Positions 42,029 to 49,936 of a DNA stretch of 64,000 nt are shown here, piece by piece. A model generated the notes under the pieces. The model saw nothing but the letters and a program-made list of their open reading frames with translations, had not been told where the DNA came from and ran no database searches. Position 1 is the stretch's first letter. The number at the start of each line of letters is the position of its first letter. The stretch is taken from assembly GCF_001298265.1 (NCBI RefSeq), contig NZ_LGSZ01000025.1, positions 149,040 to 213,039 of the forward strand, in the 5' to 3' direction. The translations under genes were made by a program, and so were the position numbers. The DNA is from Allobosea vaviloviae (GTDB lineage: Bacteria; Pseudomonadota; Alphaproteobacteria; Rhizobiales; Beijerinckiaceae).

Positions 42029-43047
42029 GCGCAGCGCTGCGCCTGTTCTCGGCTGGCCCCGGTGTCACCGTCCAGGATGGCGGCCGGCACGGTTTCCTTC
42101 GCTATGGCGTCACCGGCGCCGGTCCGATGGACCCGCTCGCGCATGCGCTGGCGAACCGCGCGCTCGGCAACCCCGCCGGCGCTGCGGCGATTGAGATTTC
42201 GCTCGGCGGCACCGAACTCACGGTCGAGGGCGCGCCCGTCACCATCGCGCTCGCCGGCGGCGAATTTCAGGTGACGCTGGACGGTCAGGCGCTGCCCCCG
42301 GCGGTCGTCACGCGGCTGGAGCCCGGCGCGCGCCTAAAGGTTCGGGCGGGATCGGCCGGCGTCTGGTGCTATCTCGCTGTCGCGGGCGGGCTTCGCCTGC
42401 CTGACGTGCTCGGCTCGCGCGCGACCCATACGCGCACCGGCATGGGCGGGCTCGATGGGCGCATGCTGCAGGCCGGCGACATCCTGCCGGTCGGCATGGC
42501 AGCGGGTGAAATCGCGACCGGACGCATCGTCGCGCCGCTGCTCGACCGCCCGACCGAGAGCATCCGCGTGCTGCTCGGGCCACAGGACGACTATTTCGCG
42601 CCGGACCAGATCGCGACCTTTCTTGCCGGGCCCTGGACGATCGGGTCGCGGAGCGACCGGATGGCCTGCTTCCTCGAAGGCCCCAGGCTGAGCCACAAGC
42701 TGGGCTTCAACATCCCGTCGGACGGCGTCGCGATGGGCGCGATCCAGGTGCCGGGCGAAGGCCTGCCGATCGTGCTGATGGCCGACCGGCAGTCGACCGG
42801 CGGCTATCCCAAGATCGCGACCGTGATCGGAGTCGATCTCGGTCGCCTCGCTCAGGCGAGGCCGGGAACATGTATCGGCTTCCGTGCTGTCTCCCACGCC
42901 GAGGCTGTGCAGGCCCGGGCGGAGGAGCAATCCTTCCTCTCCGGCGCGATCACCATCGAGCGCCTCCTGCGCAGCCTGTTCAGCCCGGAATTCCTGCTCG
43001 GCCTCAACCTGGTCGATGGCTGGGTCGATGCCCGCGCGCCGGCCTGA
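42025..43047 (+). CDS. pxpC: 5-oxoprolinase subunit PxpC (KipA-like allophanate hydrolase subunit 2)
   Basis: A 340-residue AHS2/KipA protein: PGVTVQDGGRHGFLRYGVTGAGPMDPLAHALAN at the start (typical VQDxGRxGxxxxGVxxxGxMD) and RMACFLEGPRLSHK, GAIQVPGEGLPIVLMADRQSTGGYPKIATV later. With PxpB it forms the ATP-hydrolysing part of 5-oxoprolinase. The start overlaps the pxpB stop. It converges on a LuxR-type gene. Confidence 0.95.
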   Translation: MSAALRLFSAGPGVTVQDGGRHGFLRYGVTGAGPMDPLAHALANRALGNPAGAAAIEISLGGTELTVEGAPVTIALAGGEFQVTLDGQALPPAVVTRLEPGARLKVRAGSAGVWCYLAVAGGLRLPDVLGSRATHTRTGMGGLDGRMLQAGDILPVGMAAGEIATGRIVAPLLDRPTESIRVLLGPQDDYFAPDQIATFLAGPWTIGSRSDRMACFLEGPRLSHKLGFNIPSDGVAMGAIQVPGEGLPIVLMADRQSTGGYPKIATVIGVDLGRLAQARPGTCIGFRAVSHAEAVQARAEEQSFLSGAITIERLLRSLFSPEFLLGLNLVDGWVDARAPA

Positions 43048-43067
43048 TCGCCGCAGAGTGCCTGCGT

Positions 43068-43706
43068 TCAGGCCGCCTCCTCGATGAAGGTCGCGACGAA
43101 GCGGACGAGTTCGCTCTGGCGGGCCGTGCCGGTCTTGGCGAAGAGGCGCTGCAGATGGGTGCGTGCCGTGGTCCGGGCGATGCCGAGCTTCTTGGCCGCG
43201 ACGACGGTGTCGAGCCCCTTGACGATTAGGCCGAGCATGCGCGCTTCCGTCGGCGTCAGCCCGCAGGCCTCGGCAACCTCGTCGACATTGCGGTCGATCG
43301 CGCGCTGGGGATCGTCGACCGTCAGAACGAACAGATCCATTCCTGCCCCGCCGAGATGAACCGCGTCGACCACGGTCTGACGGCCGCAGCGCATGGACAG
43401 CGAGAGGCGGATTTCTTCCGGGGCGGAGCCGGCGCAGCGGCGCTTGAGCCAGGTCTGGAGCTTTGCGGCGAAGAGCTTGTCGGCGCAGACGAGGCGGCCT
43501 GCCGCCCCGAGGCCTTCGCGCGCTAGGGCGGCGGCGCCCTGATTGCTGAAATGGACCCGCAGATCGGCGTCGATGATGAAGAGCGGCTTGGCGCTGCGGC
43601 CTGCATCCTGCGTGTGGGACGTGCAGGGCGGCAGCGGGGCGGCATAGCCGGATGAGGGGGGAAGCGAAAACATCGTCATGCGAGAAGTGTCAACAAGTGC
43701 GAGCAT
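43068..43706 (-). CDS. LuxR-type transcriptional regulator with PAS-like N terminus
   Basis: A 212-residue protein. The N-terminal part reads like a PAS domain (PLFIIDADLRVHFSNQGAAALA) and the C-terminal HTH is GLTPTEARMLGLIVKGLDTV then KKLGIARTTARTHLQRLFAKTGTARQSELV. No receiver domain is present. ATG at 43706 is preceded by GAGGGA. The C-terminal half resembles that of the regulator at 45805. A long dyad lies 20 bases upstream of its start and could be its binding site. Confidence 0.85.
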   Translation of the reverse strand: MLALVDTSRMTMFSLPPSSGYAAPLPPCTSHTQDAGRSAKPLFIIDADLRVHFSNQGAAALAREGLGAAGRLVCADKLFAAKLQTWLKRRCAGSAPEEIRLSLSMRCGRQTVVDAVHLGGAGMDLFVLTVDDPQRAIDRNVDEVAEACGLTPTEARMLGLIVKGLDTVVAAKKLGIARTTARTHLQRLFAKTGTARQSELVRFVATFIEEAA

Positions 43707-43725
43707 CTTCGCTGTCCCTCATGTA

Positions 43726-43757
43726 ACAGTCTGCCGGAACCGGCCGTGACAGACTGT
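43726..43757. promoter_or_regulatory. Dyad upstream of LuxR-type gene
   Basis: ACAGTCTG (43726-43733) and CAGACTGT (43750-43757) are perfect 8-base inverted arms. The 16-base spacer contains CCGGAACCGG. The site lies just upstream of the minus-strand LuxR-type start, in the position of an operator. A second dyad, CGTTCAG/CTGAACG, is at 43808-43828 in the same intergenic region. Confidence 0.45.
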
Positions 43758-43913
43758 GATGTCCTGTCTCCTCTTGGTCGCGCTGCGGCCGCGAATGGTT
43801 CAACGTTCGTTCAGGAATTGTCTGAACGACGGCTCATCGCTTTTGGTATGCATATGGACTGGGCGCGCGTCGCCGAAGCGGGAGTCCTTGACCAGCCAGC
43901 CGGGCGGCGGCCG

Positions 43914-44696
43914 TCAGATGCGCAGCGACAGCTTGTAGGTGTAGGCGTCGCCGCGAAACAGGCCCTCGACATATTCGAGCATGTCGCCGTCGCGGCCATA
44001 GCTGCGGCGCTTGATCAGGAGGCAGGGCAACGGCACGGGAAAGCCGAAGATAGCGCATTCGTCGGCTGTGGGCGCTGCAGCTTCGATGGTCTGCTCGCAG
44101 TGCTGGAGCGGCGCCCCCAACCGCTCGAGTTCGGCATAGACGGAGCGGGAAAGGTCGGCGTGCTCCAACTCCGGGGCGCGTTCGAGATTGTACCAACCGA
44201 CCTCGCGCGACATCGGCGTGCCGTCGCCGCTGCGGACGCGGACCAGCTTGAGGAAGCGGGCATGGGAGGAGAGGCCGAAGATCGACGCGATCGAGCGGTC
44301 GTTCACAACGCTCTGCTCGAGGATACGCGAGGACGGCACGCGTCCGAGTTCCCGCATCTCCTCCGTGAAGCCCTTGAGCCGGTCCATGCCCGAATGGAGA
44401 CGCGAGCCCGGCCCCTGCACGATCGACCCCAGACGCCCCTGCGCACTGAGCAACTTGCGCTCGCGCAGCGCGTTGTAGGACCGCTGCACCGTCGCGCGGC
44501 TGATCTTCAGCCGTTCGGCAAGCTGTCGCTCGGCCGGGAGTGTGGTACCCGGAGGCAAGGTTCCGTCGCCGATCAGCCGTGTCAGCTGATCTTCAAGCTG
44601 CTGGTATAGCGGCTTTGCGGTGTCGTCTCGCAGTTCCAGCAGATCCTGGAACGGCGGCTTCGACGGAGCGTTCGATACTGGTGTCGTTGGGTGCAT
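43914..44696 (-). CDS. GntR-family regulator, HutC/UTRA subfamily
   Basis: A 260-residue regulator. The winged helix is at about residues 28-95 (PLYQQLEDQLTRLIGDGTLPPGTTLPAERQL, of which LYQQLEDQLTRLIGDG and ISRATVQRSYNALRERKLL are diagnostic). The UTRA effector domain follows (LVRVRSGDGTPMSREVGWYN, VEGLFRGDAYTYKLSL). ATG at 44696 begins close to the conserved region; ATG at 44732 is an alternative. It is divergent from the PfkB kinase gene with ~50 bases between, and probably controls it in response to a phosphosugar or related ligand. Confidence 0.9.
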   Translation of the reverse strand: MHPTTPVSNAPSKPPFQDLLELRDDTAKPLYQQLEDQLTRLIGDGTLPPGTTLPAERQLAERLKISRATVQRSYNALRERKLLSAQGRLGSIVQGPGSRLHSGMDRLKGFTEEMRELGRVPSSRILEQSVVNDRSIASIFGLSSHARFLKLVRVRSGDGTPMSREVGWYNLERAPELEHADLSRSVYAELERLGAPLQHCEQTIEAAAPTADECAIFGFPVPLPCLLIKRRSYGRDGDMLEYVEGLFRGDAYTYKLSLRI

Positions 44697-44749
44697 GAGG
44701 GTGCGCAGCGGCTGTCCACCTGCCGGAAACATCAAGGGAATCGAACGCA

Positions 44750-45694
44750 ATGCCCGACGGGTCGATCTTCGTACTTGGTAGCTTCGTCGTCTCGTGCTCG
44801 GCAAAGGTCGAGCGTTTCCCGCGCCCCGGAGAATCGCTTGCCGCCGATATTGTGACAATCGAGCCCGGAGGCAAGGGACTGAACCTGGCGGTCGCGTCGA
44901 GGCGCCTCGGCGCCGAGGTCGACGGCCTGCTGGCTGTCGGCGACGACATCGCCGCCGCTTTCGCGGCGCCGGCGCTGGCGAAGGCAGGCCTGCCCGCGAC
45001 GATGCTGGTCGCGCTGCCCGGCAAGACCGGCAGCGGCGTCGGATTCACCGATGCGCAGGGCGAGACCTGCCTTGCCGTCGATGCCGGCGTCAATCGCGCG
45101 CTGTCGGCCGCGCATGTGCGCGATCGCGCTGAAGCGATCGCTGGTTGCGCGATCGTGATGGCCCAGTTCGAGATTGGTGACGAACCCATTCGCGAAGCCT
45201 TCACGCTGGCACGGCGCGCCGGCATACCGACGCTGCTCAACCCGTCGCCATTCCGTCCGATCCCGCCGGAGCTGCTGGCCGATACGCATATCCTCGTCGT
45301 CAACCAGACCGAGGCGCAGGGACTGGCCGCCGATATCCTGCCCGACGCCAGCGAGCCGGCAGAACCGAGCCGCTTCGTGGCGGAACTGGGCCCGGCCCTG
45401 CTGACGCGGGGACCCAGGCTCGTCGTGCTGACGCTGGGCGCGGCCGGCGCGGTCGCCGTCACGGCCGAGGGCGCGATCGGACAGGCCGCGTTTCCCGTAG
45501 AGGCGATCGATGCTCTGGGGGCCGGCGATGCCTTCGCCGCGGCGCTCGGCGTCGCCCTCTCGCGCGGTTCCGACACCGCCGCAGCGCTGCGACAGGCTGC
45601 CGCCGCAGGCGCGGTCGCAACCCGGCGGACAGGGGTCTTCGAGGCGCTTGGGACCCAGGCCGACATCGACCAGTTGCTCGGACAACAGCCCTGA
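44750..45694 (+). CDS. PfkB-family carbohydrate kinase (ribokinase-like)
   Basis: A 314-residue sugar kinase: N-terminal PfkB signature EPGGKGLNLAVASRRLGAEV and C-terminal signature DALGAGDAFAAALGVALSRG with the catalytic aspartate of GAGD. Middle segments LLNPSPFRPIPPELL and VNQTEAQGL are ribokinase-like. It transfers phosphate from ATP to a sugar or nucleoside hydroxyl; the substrate is not determined. A GntR/UTRA regulator is divergently encoded. Confidence 0.9.
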   Translation: MPDGSIFVLGSFVVSCSAKVERFPRPGESLAADIVTIEPGGKGLNLAVASRRLGAEVDGLLAVGDDIAAAFAAPALAKAGLPATMLVALPGKTGSGVGFTDAQGETCLAVDAGVNRALSAAHVRDRAEAIAGCAIVMAQFEIGDEPIREAFTLARRAGIPTLLNPSPFRPIPPELLADTHILVVNQTEAQGLAADILPDASEPAEPSRFVAELGPALLTRGPRLVVLTLGAAGAVAVTAEGAIGQAAFPVEAIDALGAGDAFAAALGVALSRGSDTAAALRQAAAAGAVATRRTGVFEALGTQADIDQLLGQQP

Positions 45695-45804
45695 TCGACG
45701 TTTTGTTTTATGGATTGTTTTTGGACTTTCCGTAAGCAGTCCACATTGCTAATCTCCCTCTCGCGAAAGTGCCGTGGAAGGCGCCATGAGGGCGAGGAGC
45801 AGTC

Positions 45805-46950
45805 ATGTCGGGTCCCAGCGTCGATGCCGTGATCTCTGCCGTCGACAACCTGCTTGCAGGCGCACTCGACGCCGACCGAATGCCCTTGGCGGTCGAGCAG
45901 TTGCGCCAGCTCTTCAACGGCTCGAAGGCCTGCTTGTCGCGAATCGGCCCCAACATGACGGCGGCCGACTCGGTCAGCACCAACAGTGACGAAGCCATGC
46001 AGCGCCGCTGCTACGAAGACCTGGCCGAGGATTTCGTCAGGTTGGGCGAGACATTGCGCAGCGTCCCGATCGGTTCCGTCTACCGCGACAGCGATCTGTT
46101 GGGTGAGGAGACCCTTCGGGCCAGCCGCCCCTGGCGAGAATGGATGGCACCACAGGACATGTATGGCGGCATCGCCTGCCGCCTCGCGGAGACCGGCTCC
46201 TCCTCCTGGTTCTTCGACGTCCAGCGCGGGAAGAACCAGGAATCCTTCGACGCAGCCGAAGCTGCCCTGCTGGGGCAATTGGCGCCACTGCTGCGCAAGG
46301 TCACGGAACTGAGCCGGCAGGTCGGGCATCTGAAACTGCAGCGCGACGAGGCACGCGGCGCACTTGATGCACTGGCCATGGCAATCGTGATCGTCGATCG
46401 CGATCTGCAGGTTTCCTATGCCAATGAAGGGGCGGACGAGATCCTCTCCGATCCCGAAGGCGCCATCGGCCTGCGTCAGGGCCGTCTGTTCGCCCGGCAG
46501 CCGAGCGACCAGCGCCAGCTCAAGCGGCTGGTCGAAGCCGCGTTGCGCAGCGCCACAGACCCGCTGGAAGAGCACCGCAGCAGCATGATTGTCCGAGGCA
46601 GCAGCGACGGCGCTCATGCGCTTTCGGCCTGCGTCATGCCCGCCGCTCCCACCCGCCCTGGCGAGGCTGCCCCGGCAAAGGTGATGATGGCGCTGAGGCC
46701 TCTGGGCATGGCGACCGACCTCGTGGTCAGCAGCCGCCAGCTCTTCAACCTGACCGAAAGCGAGGCGCGCTTCGCCTCGGCCCTGGCCAGCGGCCTGTCG
46801 CTGACGCAGGCGGCGGAAGCGCAAGGCGTGCGCATCTCGACCGCGCGGACCCATCTCGCCCGCATCTTCCAGAAGACCGATACGCGCCAGCAGAGCCAGC
46901 TGGTTTCGTTGCTGCGCGGCGCCGTCCTGCCGCTGCGTGCGCGCGCCTAG
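45805..46950 (+). CDS. LuxR-type helix-turn-helix regulator with N-terminal sensory region
   Basis: A 381-residue regulator. About 290 residues of sensory sequence include a PAS-like stretch (LAMAIVIVDRDLQVSYANEGADEIL). The C-terminal HTH is NLTESEARFASALASGLSLTQAAEAQGV then ISTARTHLARIFQKTDTRQQSQLVSLL. There is no phospho-acceptor receiver. Target genes are not obvious; an EAL protein gene lies 377 bases downstream on the same strand. The ATG is preceded by GAGGAGCAGTC. Confidence 0.87.
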   Translation: MSGPSVDAVISAVDNLLAGALDADRMPLAVEQLRQLFNGSKACLSRIGPNMTAADSVSTNSDEAMQRRCYEDLAEDFVRLGETLRSVPIGSVYRDSDLLGEETLRASRPWREWMAPQDMYGGIACRLAETGSSSWFFDVQRGKNQESFDAAEAALLGQLAPLLRKVTELSRQVGHLKLQRDEARGALDALAMAIVIVDRDLQVSYANEGADEILSDPEGAIGLRQGRLFARQPSDQRQLKRLVEAALRSATDPLEEHRSSMIVRGSSDGAHALSACVMPAAPTRPGEAAPAKVMMALRPLGMATDLVVSSRQLFNLTESEARFASALASGLSLTQAAEAQGVRISTARTHLARIFQKTDTRQQSQLVSLLRGAVLPLRARA

Positions 46951-47326
46951 GCCGCTCGCTGCAATTGGGTCGATCACCTGCGGCGGCATGCGACGCGGTT
47001 GTGTCAGGTCGATGCCGATTCGCGCTTCGATTGCTCCGACGCCAGTCCGCACAGTCAAAGCGGCATTTGTCGCCACACCTGTCGCTTGCGCTGCGGATGC
47101 AGCCATCGATCTACCCCCCCAAGCCGATCGAGGCCATGCTAGTGCCGTTGCCGAGCGGCCATCGTCATCCAAATGACGGAGGGGCACATGAACAGCACCT
47201 GCGGCACATCCTGGCGACGTCGAGGCGGCGGAACCGCGACGGATCTGCGGCGTTGTTCCCGCGCGAGGAAGCGGCTATGGCTGTAGAAAATCGAGCCTGC
47301 ATCAGCGGTGTGACAACATCTCGCCG
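46951..47326. other. Intergenic region with possible 32-codon leader ORF (47188-47286)
   Basis: No full-size gene is supported in these 376 bases. One feature stands out: ATG 47188 preceded by GGAGGGG opens a 32-codon frame (MNSTCGTSWRRRGGGTATDL...) that ends at TAG 47286, 40 bases before the EAL gene. It may be a leader peptide or chance. Confidence 0.3.
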
Positions 47327-48076
47327 ATGACACAAAGTCTGGATCACGCCATTCTGACGGGCGCGCGCCTTTATTACCAACCTCAGGTCAGCTCCGACGG
47401 CAAAACCTTCGTCGGCGTGGAATGTCTGTTGCGGTCTGTGGATGGTGATGGCCAGGTATCTGGCCCGCAGTCTATTCTGGGCGGCATAGACGGCGTCGAG
47501 CAGGCTGACGCCGTCGATTGGTGGGTGATCCGGCAGGCCTGCACGGACGGGCTGCGCTGGCCGAAGCTGACGATCTCGATCAATGTCAGCGCAAGGCAGT
47601 TTCAATCGCCGGATTTCGCCCGGCAGTTGCTCTCGCTGACCAGCGAGATCGGGAATGCACCGGCCCAGATCGAACTCGAACTGCTCGAAGGCGGCATCAT
47701 CGAGAATTTCGAGCGCGCGATCGAGACGATGACCGTTCTGCGGCAGAGCGGCATCGGAATCGCCCTAGACGATTTCGGCACGGGCTATTCCAGCCTCGCC
47801 TATCTGCAGAAGCTGCCGATCGACAAGCTGAAGCTCGACAAATCGCTGGTCGACGGAACCGGCGAACTCAAGTCCGCCGCCATCGTCCAGGCCGTCACCG
47901 CCCTCTCGCGGGCGCTGGGAATGAAGGTCGTCGCGGAAGGCGTGGAAACACAGGCGCAGCAGCAGTTCCTGCGCGTGGCTGGCTGCCATCTTCTGCAGGG
48001 CTATCTGTTCTCGCCCGCGGTCGAGGCAGACAGGATCGACGCCTTCATCCGCGACGGCTGGCCCGCCAATCGCTGA
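47327..48076 (+). CDS. Stand-alone EAL-domain protein with ECL variant
   Basis: A 249-residue single-domain protein without membrane segment. The signature EAL is ECL (GVECLLRSVDG). Other sites are INVSARQF, the variant ELELLEGG, intact DDFGTGYSSLAYL, KLDKSLV, VVAEGVET and LQGYLF. The metal-binding aspartates are kept, so c-di-GMP hydrolysis is possible, though the ECL and ELLE changes leave a binding-only role open. It is monocistronic and converges on the TadG-like gene. Confidence 0.85.
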   Translation: MTQSLDHAILTGARLYYQPQVSSDGKTFVGVECLLRSVDGDGQVSGPQSILGGIDGVEQADAVDWWVIRQACTDGLRWPKLTISINVSARQFQSPDFARQLLSLTSEIGNAPAQIELELLEGGIIENFERAIETMTVLRQSGIGIALDDFGTGYSSLAYLQKLPIDKLKLDKSLVDGTGELKSAAIVQAVTALSRALGMKVVAEGVETQAQQQFLRVAGCHLLQGYLFSPAVEADRIDAFIRDGWPANR

Positions 48077-48098
48077 TGGCGCCATGGCCGCCTGATGG

Positions 48099-49358
48099 TC
48101 AGCGAGCGAGATGCGCGGCCGTCGATCCCGGGCCGACACCATCGGGCACCGGAATATTCGTCGATGCGTACTTCGCATTGAGGACCATGGTCGGCCCTGC
48201 CGAGAGCGTGAAGCGCCGCGCCACCACGATCGTGTAGGCGGATTCGGCCGCGACCGGCTTGGTGGCGCCGATGTTGAGTTCGCCCTGCGGCAGATAGAGC
48301 GTACCCAGCAGCACCTTCGCGTCGTTGCTGAGAACTTCGTGTTTCTGATTGATCGGCGAATTCCGGTCCTCATAGAACAGAATGCCCGCCAGGACCCCGT
48401 CCTTAGGGGCGGTCAGGTCAATTTTGGTGTCGGTATCGAATCGGATCACGGCGCCCTTGCCATTGAGATAGATCCCGACATTCGCTCCCTTCAGCGAAGC
48501 GCCGCCGGAGACGTCGAGAGGGCCATCCTTGAAGACGTAGATGCCCGGATTCAGGTTGACGACGACCATCTTGCTGATCCGGATGCCACCGCAGTAGGTC
48601 CCGGGACTCAGCGTCATGCTGGTGGTGACTTTCAGGTCCGTGGCGCTGCAGCCTCCGGTCGGCGGTGGCGCCCGTGACGCCAGTGGATCGGTCAGGACAG
48701 GACAGTCGAGCGTCGGGCTAGGGCTGAAGCTGTCGTACTTGTCCTTGTAGCTTCCGCCGGCCGAACAGATGAAGCGGGCCCGGATCGACGAATTCTGCTT
48801 CGCCTTGAGGCCCTCGGCCTTTTTGGAATTCGAGTACACCGCGCATTCGGGAGCCTCGAGCTTTGCATCCTTCTCCAGATAGATGGTTTCGTTCTTGTTT
48901 TGCTCGAGCCCGATCACGCAGATCGCCGCGCTGCCGAGCACGCGCGCGGTCGCTCTTGCACCGACGGCGACCATCTCCGAGCCGAACAGATGCATGATGT
49001 TCGTTTTCGCGATCGTGTTGATCTCGACCGTGACGGTCATCTTCTTGAGATCGACTGACGCCGCGATCGTGCCGGAATGGTTGACGGCCTTCAGCGACGT
49101 GGCCGCAAATTTCTCCGCAACCGACTGCACCGTCGTCGGGTTGGCGTTCGCCAGCCGGAACTCGCGGGCCGCCGCCAAAGCGGAAGCGTCGGCGGCCGCC
49201 TGGAAGGCGGTTCGCTGCTCAGACAGGATGCCGTAGTCGATCACCACCCCGGCGCCCATCAGCAAGGCCGGCAACGCCGCACCAAAGATGATCAGCACGC
49301 CGCCGGTTTCGTCGCCGCGAAAGCGTGCCACAGCCTTTTGGATGAGCGCCGCGATCAT
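48099..49358 (-). CDS. TadG-like Flp pilus assembly protein
   Basis: A 419-residue protein with an N-terminal TadE/TadG-type membrane anchor (GVLIIFGAALPALLMGAGVVIDYG) followed by the usual QRTAFQAAADASALAAAREF. The rest is a secreted, beta-rich region (NPGIYVFKDGPLDVSGGASLKG) with several cysteines. TadG proteins support Flp/Tad pilus assembly; no other tad genes are in the window, so it is an isolated paralogue. ATG at 49358 is 1 base after the stop of the receiver gene, so the two are one operon with the receiver first. Confidence 0.85.
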   Translation of the reverse strand: MIAALIQKAVARFRGDETGGVLIIFGAALPALLMGAGVVIDYGILSEQRTAFQAAADASALAAAREFRLANANPTTVQSVAEKFAATSLKAVNHSGTIAASVDLKKMTVTVEINTIAKTNIMHLFGSEMVAVGARATARVLGSAAICVIGLEQNKNETIYLEKDAKLEAPECAVYSNSKKAEGLKAKQNSSIRARFICSAGGSYKDKYDSFSPSPTLDCPVLTDPLASRAPPPTGGCSATDLKVTTSMTLSPGTYCGGIRISKMVVVNLNPGIYVFKDGPLDVSGGASLKGANVGIYLNGKGAVIRFDTDTKIDLTAPKDGVLAGILFYEDRNSPINQKHEVLSNDAKVLLGTLYLPQGELNIGATKPVAAESAYTIVVARRFTLSAGPTMVLNAKYASTNIPVPDGVGPGSTAAHLAR

Positions 49359-49359
49359 A

Positions 49360-49797
49360 TCAAGCCGCCACGAGCGCGCGGTGCGCCCGGACCAGAAAAC
49401 GGATCTGATGGCCCAGGAGTCGCCAGTTCACGGGCTTGCACATGAAGGAGGTGGCGCCGGCGGCATAGGCCTGGTCTATCGAGACGATATCCTCGCGCCC
49501 GGTGATGACCATCACGGGCAAGTCGTCGAAGCGTTTCTCGGCACGAATCCGGCGCACCATTTCGATGCCGTTCATTCCGGGCATATCGACATCGATGAGC
49601 GCCACGTCGTATCGAGCCTGATCCAGGAGAGCGAGACCTTCCTCAGCCGAACCGGCCGTCGTGATCTCGGCATGCGGCGTCGATAGATAGACCGCGCAGA
49701 ATTCCCGCTGAATGGGGTCGTCATCGACCGCGAGGATCGCCAGTTGATCGCACAGCACGTAACTGAACGGGATGCAGTTCTCGCCCGCCATCGTCAT
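49360..49797 (-). CDS. Single-domain response regulator (receiver only)
   Basis: A 145-residue CheY-like receiver with acidic residues in ILAVDDDPIQREF, phospho-acceptor aspartate in VALIDVDMPGMNG, Thr in VMVITGREDIV and lysine in FMCKPVNW. No output domain. ATG at 49797 is preceded by GGAG at 8 bases. It is divergent from a large hybrid kinase with an HPt domain (start 49937), a plausible phosphate donor, and cotranscribed with the TadG-like gene downstream. Confidence 0.88.
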   Translation of the reverse strand: MTMAGENCIPFSYVLCDQLAILAVDDDPIQREFCAVYLSTPHAEITTAGSAEEGLALLDQARYDVALIDVDMPGMNGIEMVRRIRAEKRFDDLPVMVITGREDIVSIDQAYAAGATSFMCKPVNWRLLGHQIRFLVRAHRALVAA

Positions 49798-49936
49798 CGC
49801 ATCACTCCGGGAGCACTGTTCTGGTGTCCAACTCCATGACCCTCGACCAGAAATCCAAATAAACAGTTCCGCGGCTTTCAAAAAAAAGGCGAGGTTGTTT
49901 GTCTTTGGGAAAGCATAGCCTGCCTATCGTGGCACC

